Assembly (NCBI GenBank): GCA_030593425.1
Contig: JAUVHF010000018.1
Location: forward strand, 1 to 15,987
Direction: 5' to 3'
DNA length: 15,987 nucleotides
From: Anaerolineales bacterium
GTDB taxonomy: Bacteria; Chloroflexota; Anaerolineae; UBA7937
Below the pieces are notes generated by a model, which made no database searches, was not told the origin of the DNA, and saw nothing but the letters and a program-made list of their open reading frames with translations. Positions within the stretch are counted from its first letter, which is position 1, and each line of letters opens with the position of its first letter. Positions 13,741-15,987 of the stretch are shown piece after piece. A program made the translations under genes and the position numbers.

Positions 13741-15210
13741 TTGCTCGAAGACTTGGTTCTTCTATCGCCGGAGATCACGCTAACCATCTTCGCCCTCCTA
13801 GTCTTGGGGCTTGATCTGGCTTTCAAGAGGCTCAAAGACGCCTTGGCCTACGTGGCTATAGGAGGTGTGATCTTGGCCATCGTGGTCACGGCTCTCCTCT
13901 TTGGCACTCAAGGGTCGCTCTTCTCAGGGATGCTCGTCGTGGATTCCTTTGCCTTCTATTTCAAGATCATCGCCTGCCTTGCCACCGGGCTGGTGATCCT
14001 CTCCTCCATCGCCTTCATGAAAGAAAGGACCCCCTATAGGGGCGAGTTCTACGGCCTGCTCCTCCTGGCCACCCTGGCCATAACGCTTCTGGCCGGAGCG
14101 AGCGATCTAGTCATGATCTACCTCTCTTTCGAGTTCGTGAGCCTCACCTGCTATGTTCTGGTGGGGTATCTCAGGGGGGACCCCAAGTCTAGCGAGGGGG
14201 GCATCAAATACTTCCTCTACGGCGCCGTCACCTCAGCGGTGATGCTCTACGGCATCTCCCTCCTCTATGGGATAACCGGCTCCACCAACCTGGTGGAGAT
14301 CAGAGACGCTCTCCTCTTTCCCGCTTCCCCTGCGGCCTCTACGCCTTGGCTGATCTTGCCCGCTCTCATCTTCATGCTGGCCGGCTTCGGCTTCAAGATA
14401 TCCCTCGTACCCTTCCACCAATGGACCCCCGACGCCTACGAGGGAGCCCCCACCCCCATAGCCGCTTTCCTCTCCGTGGGCCCCAAGGCCGCCGGCTTCG
14501 CTGTCCTGATTCGTGTCTTCTTGACCGCCCTTCCCGCCTATCAGATCGATTGGGTACCCATCCTCTCTGGGATATCTCTGGTGAGCATGACCTTCGGTAA
14601 CCTCGTGGCCATCCAACAGACGAATATCAAAAGGATGCTGGCTTACTCCTCCATCGCTCAAGTGGGGTACATACTCTTGGGCGTCGTGGCTGCGGGACCA
14701 GAGACGTACGGGATAACGGGGGTGCTCCTCTTCATCCTGGCCTATCTTTTCACCAACCTGGGGGCCTTCGTGGCCGTGGTGGCCTTCTCCCATCTCACCG
14801 GCTCAGACGAGATCGCCGACTATGCGGGGCTCATCCGCCGGGCGCCGCTTCTCGCCGCGGCCCTGGTGGTCTTCTTCATGTCCCTGGCTGGGATACCCCC
14901 CACGGCAGGGTTCCTGGGCAAATTTTTCGTCTTCGGGGCCGCGATCCAAATGGGCCAGAAGGTATTCTACTTCCTGGCCGTGGTTGGGGTGCTGAACAGC
15001 ATCATCTCCCTCTACTACTATTTCAATGTGGTGCGCCTGATGTGCTTCCTTCCGGCGAAGGATGAGACCAGTCTCCAGATACCCCGCTCTCTGGTGCTGG
15101 CCGTGACCATCACCATGGCCATGACGCTGGTCATGGGCCTCCACCCCCAGCCCTTCATAGAGCTGGCTACCCGTTCGGTGCTATCGATAGCCGTGCTCTC
15201 CCCGCTGTAA
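13741..15210 (+). CDS. nuoN: Complex I subunit NuoN (ND2), antiporter-like
   Basis: Third antiporter-like subunit, next to NuoK. It is 489 aa with about 14 helices. Channel residues are visible as E131 in YLSFEFVSLTCYVLVGY and K219 in GFKISLVPFHQWTPDAYEGAP. LAYSSIAQVGYILLG and SLAGIPPTAGFLGKF are the usual later motifs. The start is TTG at 13741; GGAGG at 13728-13732 overlaps the nuoM stop and sits 8 nt before it. It is the last gene of the complex I operon, and its stop is 10 nt before the -35 of the next promoter. Confidence 0.96.
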   Translation: MLEDLVLLSPEITLTIFALLVLGLDLAFKRLKDALAYVAIGGVILAIVVTALLFGTQGSLFSGMLVVDSFAFYFKIIACLATGLVILSSIAFMKERTPYRGEFYGLLLLATLAITLLAGASDLVMIYLSFEFVSLTCYVLVGYLRGDPKSSEGGIKYFLYGAVTSAVMLYGISLLYGITGSTNLVEIRDALLFPASPAASTPWLILPALIFMLAGFGFKISLVPFHQWTPDAYEGAPTPIAAFLSVGPKAAGFAVLIRVFLTALPAYQIDWVPILSGISLVSMTFGNLVAIQQTNIKRMLAYSSIAQVGYILLGVVAAGPETYGITGVLLFILAYLFTNLGAFVAVVAFSHLTGSDEIADYAGLIRRAPLLAAALVVFFMSLAGIPPTAGFLGKFFVFGAAIQMGQKVFYFLAVVGVLNSIISLYYYFNVVRLMCFLPAKDETSLQIPRSLVLAVTITMAMTLVMGLHPQPFIELATRSVLSIAVLSPL

Positions 15211-15220
15211 TGTCTATACA

Positions 15221-15249
15221 TTGACAGGGAGAGCCCTTTATGGTATACT
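15221..15249 (+). promoter_or_regulatory. Strong promoter of the ATP synthase operon
   Basis: Consensus TTGACA (15221-15226), 17 nt, then TATACT (15244-15249) preceded by TGG. Transcription should start near 15256, about 30 nt before the first gene. No terminator-like hairpin separates it from nuoN, so nuo transcripts may also read into the atp genes. Confidence 0.75.
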
Positions 15250-15286
15250 CCTGCGGTGTCAGCAGAAGTGGAAGAGAGTTCGTTGA

Positions 15287-15565
15287 GTGGGCCAAGGAAG
15301 AGATAGGCTGAGCGTCATAGAGCAGATCAAGGAGGTCACCAAGCACCTTTGGATTCTAGGGTTGTCGATCCAGGCAGCGCTTGTTATCGCCCTCCCGGTC
15401 CTTTTGGGCCTGGGCGTGGGTTGGTGGTTGGACGGCCTTCTTAACTCCTTCCCCTGGATCACCGTCGTCCTCACCGCGGTGGGGATCCTTGCCGGCCCCA
15501 TCATCGTCTATCGCTGGGTCACCCGGAAGGTGGAGCAGCGGCTGAGGAAGGAGAAAGGAGCGTGA
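15287..15565 (+). CDS. atpZ: AtpZ/AtpI-family ATP synthase accessory protein
   Basis: Small two-helix membrane protein encoded at the head of many F1Fo ATP synthase operons, thought to help assemble the c-ring or to carry Mg2+ or Ca2+. It is 92 aa. The hydrophobic segments are about 24-50 and 56-79, with the family pattern GLGVGWWLDGLLNSFPWITV (G-x3-G-x2-L-D then a Pro) in the first helix-loop. The second helix has a GILAGPIIVYRW motif, and the tail is basic (RKVEQRLRKEKGA). The start is uncertain: GTG at 15287 is used, while CTG at 15308, after AAGGA and AGG, is a weaker option. The stop overlaps the atpB GTG by 2 nt, and the context of atpB makes the role firm. Confidence 0.82.
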   Translation: MGQGRDRLSVIEQIKEVTKHLWILGLSIQAALVIALPVLLGLGVGWWLDGLLNSFPWITVVLTAVGILAGPIIVYRWVTRKVEQRLRKEKGA

Positions 15566-15987
15566 ACTCCCTCCCCATACCGAGGTCGAAGAAGGGCATG
15601 CTGGGGTGCATCTGCGTGGTGTTCCTCATGCTGGGGTTGTGTGGGAGCGGTTTTCTGGTGCAGGGCGTTCTGGGCAAGCAAGAGCCGCAGATCAGTCTGG
15701 CCGCCGAGAAGATCCCTCTCCCCTTTGCGGTCCCCATCTTCGGCCATGAGGTGCCCAATACCCTCCCCGCCACCTGGCTCACCATGGTGGTGCTCCTTGG
15801 TGGCTCCGCCATGGCCACCCGCAAGATGGAGATGGTACCCTCTGGTCTCCAGAACGGCGTGGAAGCCATAATCGAGTTCTTCTATGGCTTCCTGGAGAAC
15901 GTGGCTGGGGAGAAGACACGGGCCTTCTTCCCCTTGGTGGCCACCTTCTTCTTCTTCATCCTCACCTCGAATTGGATGGGGATATTG
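15562..15987 (+). CDS. atpB: ATP synthase Fo subunit a, cut by window end
   Basis: The first 142 residues of the membrane subunit that forms the ion half-channels facing the c-ring. A hydrophobic N-terminal segment (about 13-36) is followed by an exported-looking stretch with IPLPFAVPIFGHEVPNTLPA and a second helix, ATWLTMVVLLGGSAMATRK. The hallmark MVPSGLQNGVEAIIEFFYGF, then LENVAGEKTRAFFPL and FFFILTSNWMGIL, identify subunit a. The part with the essential Arg and the His/Gln residues lies beyond the window, so H+ or Na+ use cannot be judged. GTG at 15562 overlaps the previous stop, but AAAGGAG ends only 1 nt before it, so ATG at 15598 is a possible alternative. Confidence 0.93.
   Translation, partial: MNSLPIPRSKKGMLGCICVVFLMLGLCGSGFLVQGVLGKQEPQISLAAEKIPLPFAVPIFGHEVPNTLPATWLTMVVLLGGSAMATRKMEMVPSGLQNGVEAIIEFFYGFLENVAGEKTRAFFPLVATFFFFILTSNWMGIL

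Overview
The window reads as chromosomal DNA of a GC-rich bacterium, most likely a member of Chloroflexota (Anaerolineae-like). Three things suggest this: an acidic TPR protein with repeated PDWL motifs, a style I associate with that phylum; a long archaeal/Chloroflexota-type nucleoside diphosphate kinase; and a compact complex I operon without nuoE, nuoF and nuoG. Frequent AGG and ATA codons are compatible with a thermophile. The assignment is inference from style, not from a marker-gene comparison.

Layout. Bases 1-2715 run on the + strand: a TPR/PDWL-repeat protein, which may begin before the window, then ndk 15 nt later, then bioY for biotin uptake. Bases 2716-2866 are a structured intergenic stretch between converging genes, with a perfect 24-bp palindrome. 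Bases 2867-4873 lie on the - strand: rsfS (ribosome silencing factor), a cold-shock protein gene with a long foldable leader, and a FemAB/FemX-like peptidoglycan aminoacyltransferase. A divergent promoter region at 4874-5140 then leads into the main operon.

Bases 5141-15210 are an almost gapless complex I operon, nuoA-B-C-D-H-I-J-K-L-M-N. These are the 11 membrane-arm and connecting subunits, without the NADH-oxidising N-module. Two sigma70-type promoters and a 5'-terminal stem-loop precede it. Immediately after nuoN, with no visible terminator, a third strong promoter begins an F1Fo ATP synthase operon: an AtpZ/AtpI-family gene, then atpB cut by the window end.

The genes form an energy-conservation block. 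Complex I passes electrons to quinone and pumps ions; the adjacent ATP synthase uses the gradient. Their promoters share the same -35, spacer length and -10. Points worth a second look are a recent in-frame 78-bp tandem duplication in the C-terminal amphipathic region of NuoL, the missing electron-input module, the structured leaders of csp and nuo, a likely CUG start in rsfS, and the PDWL-repeat protein. I found no mobile element, CRISPR array, tRNA or rRNA, and no gene-free stretch holds an unexplained large ORF.
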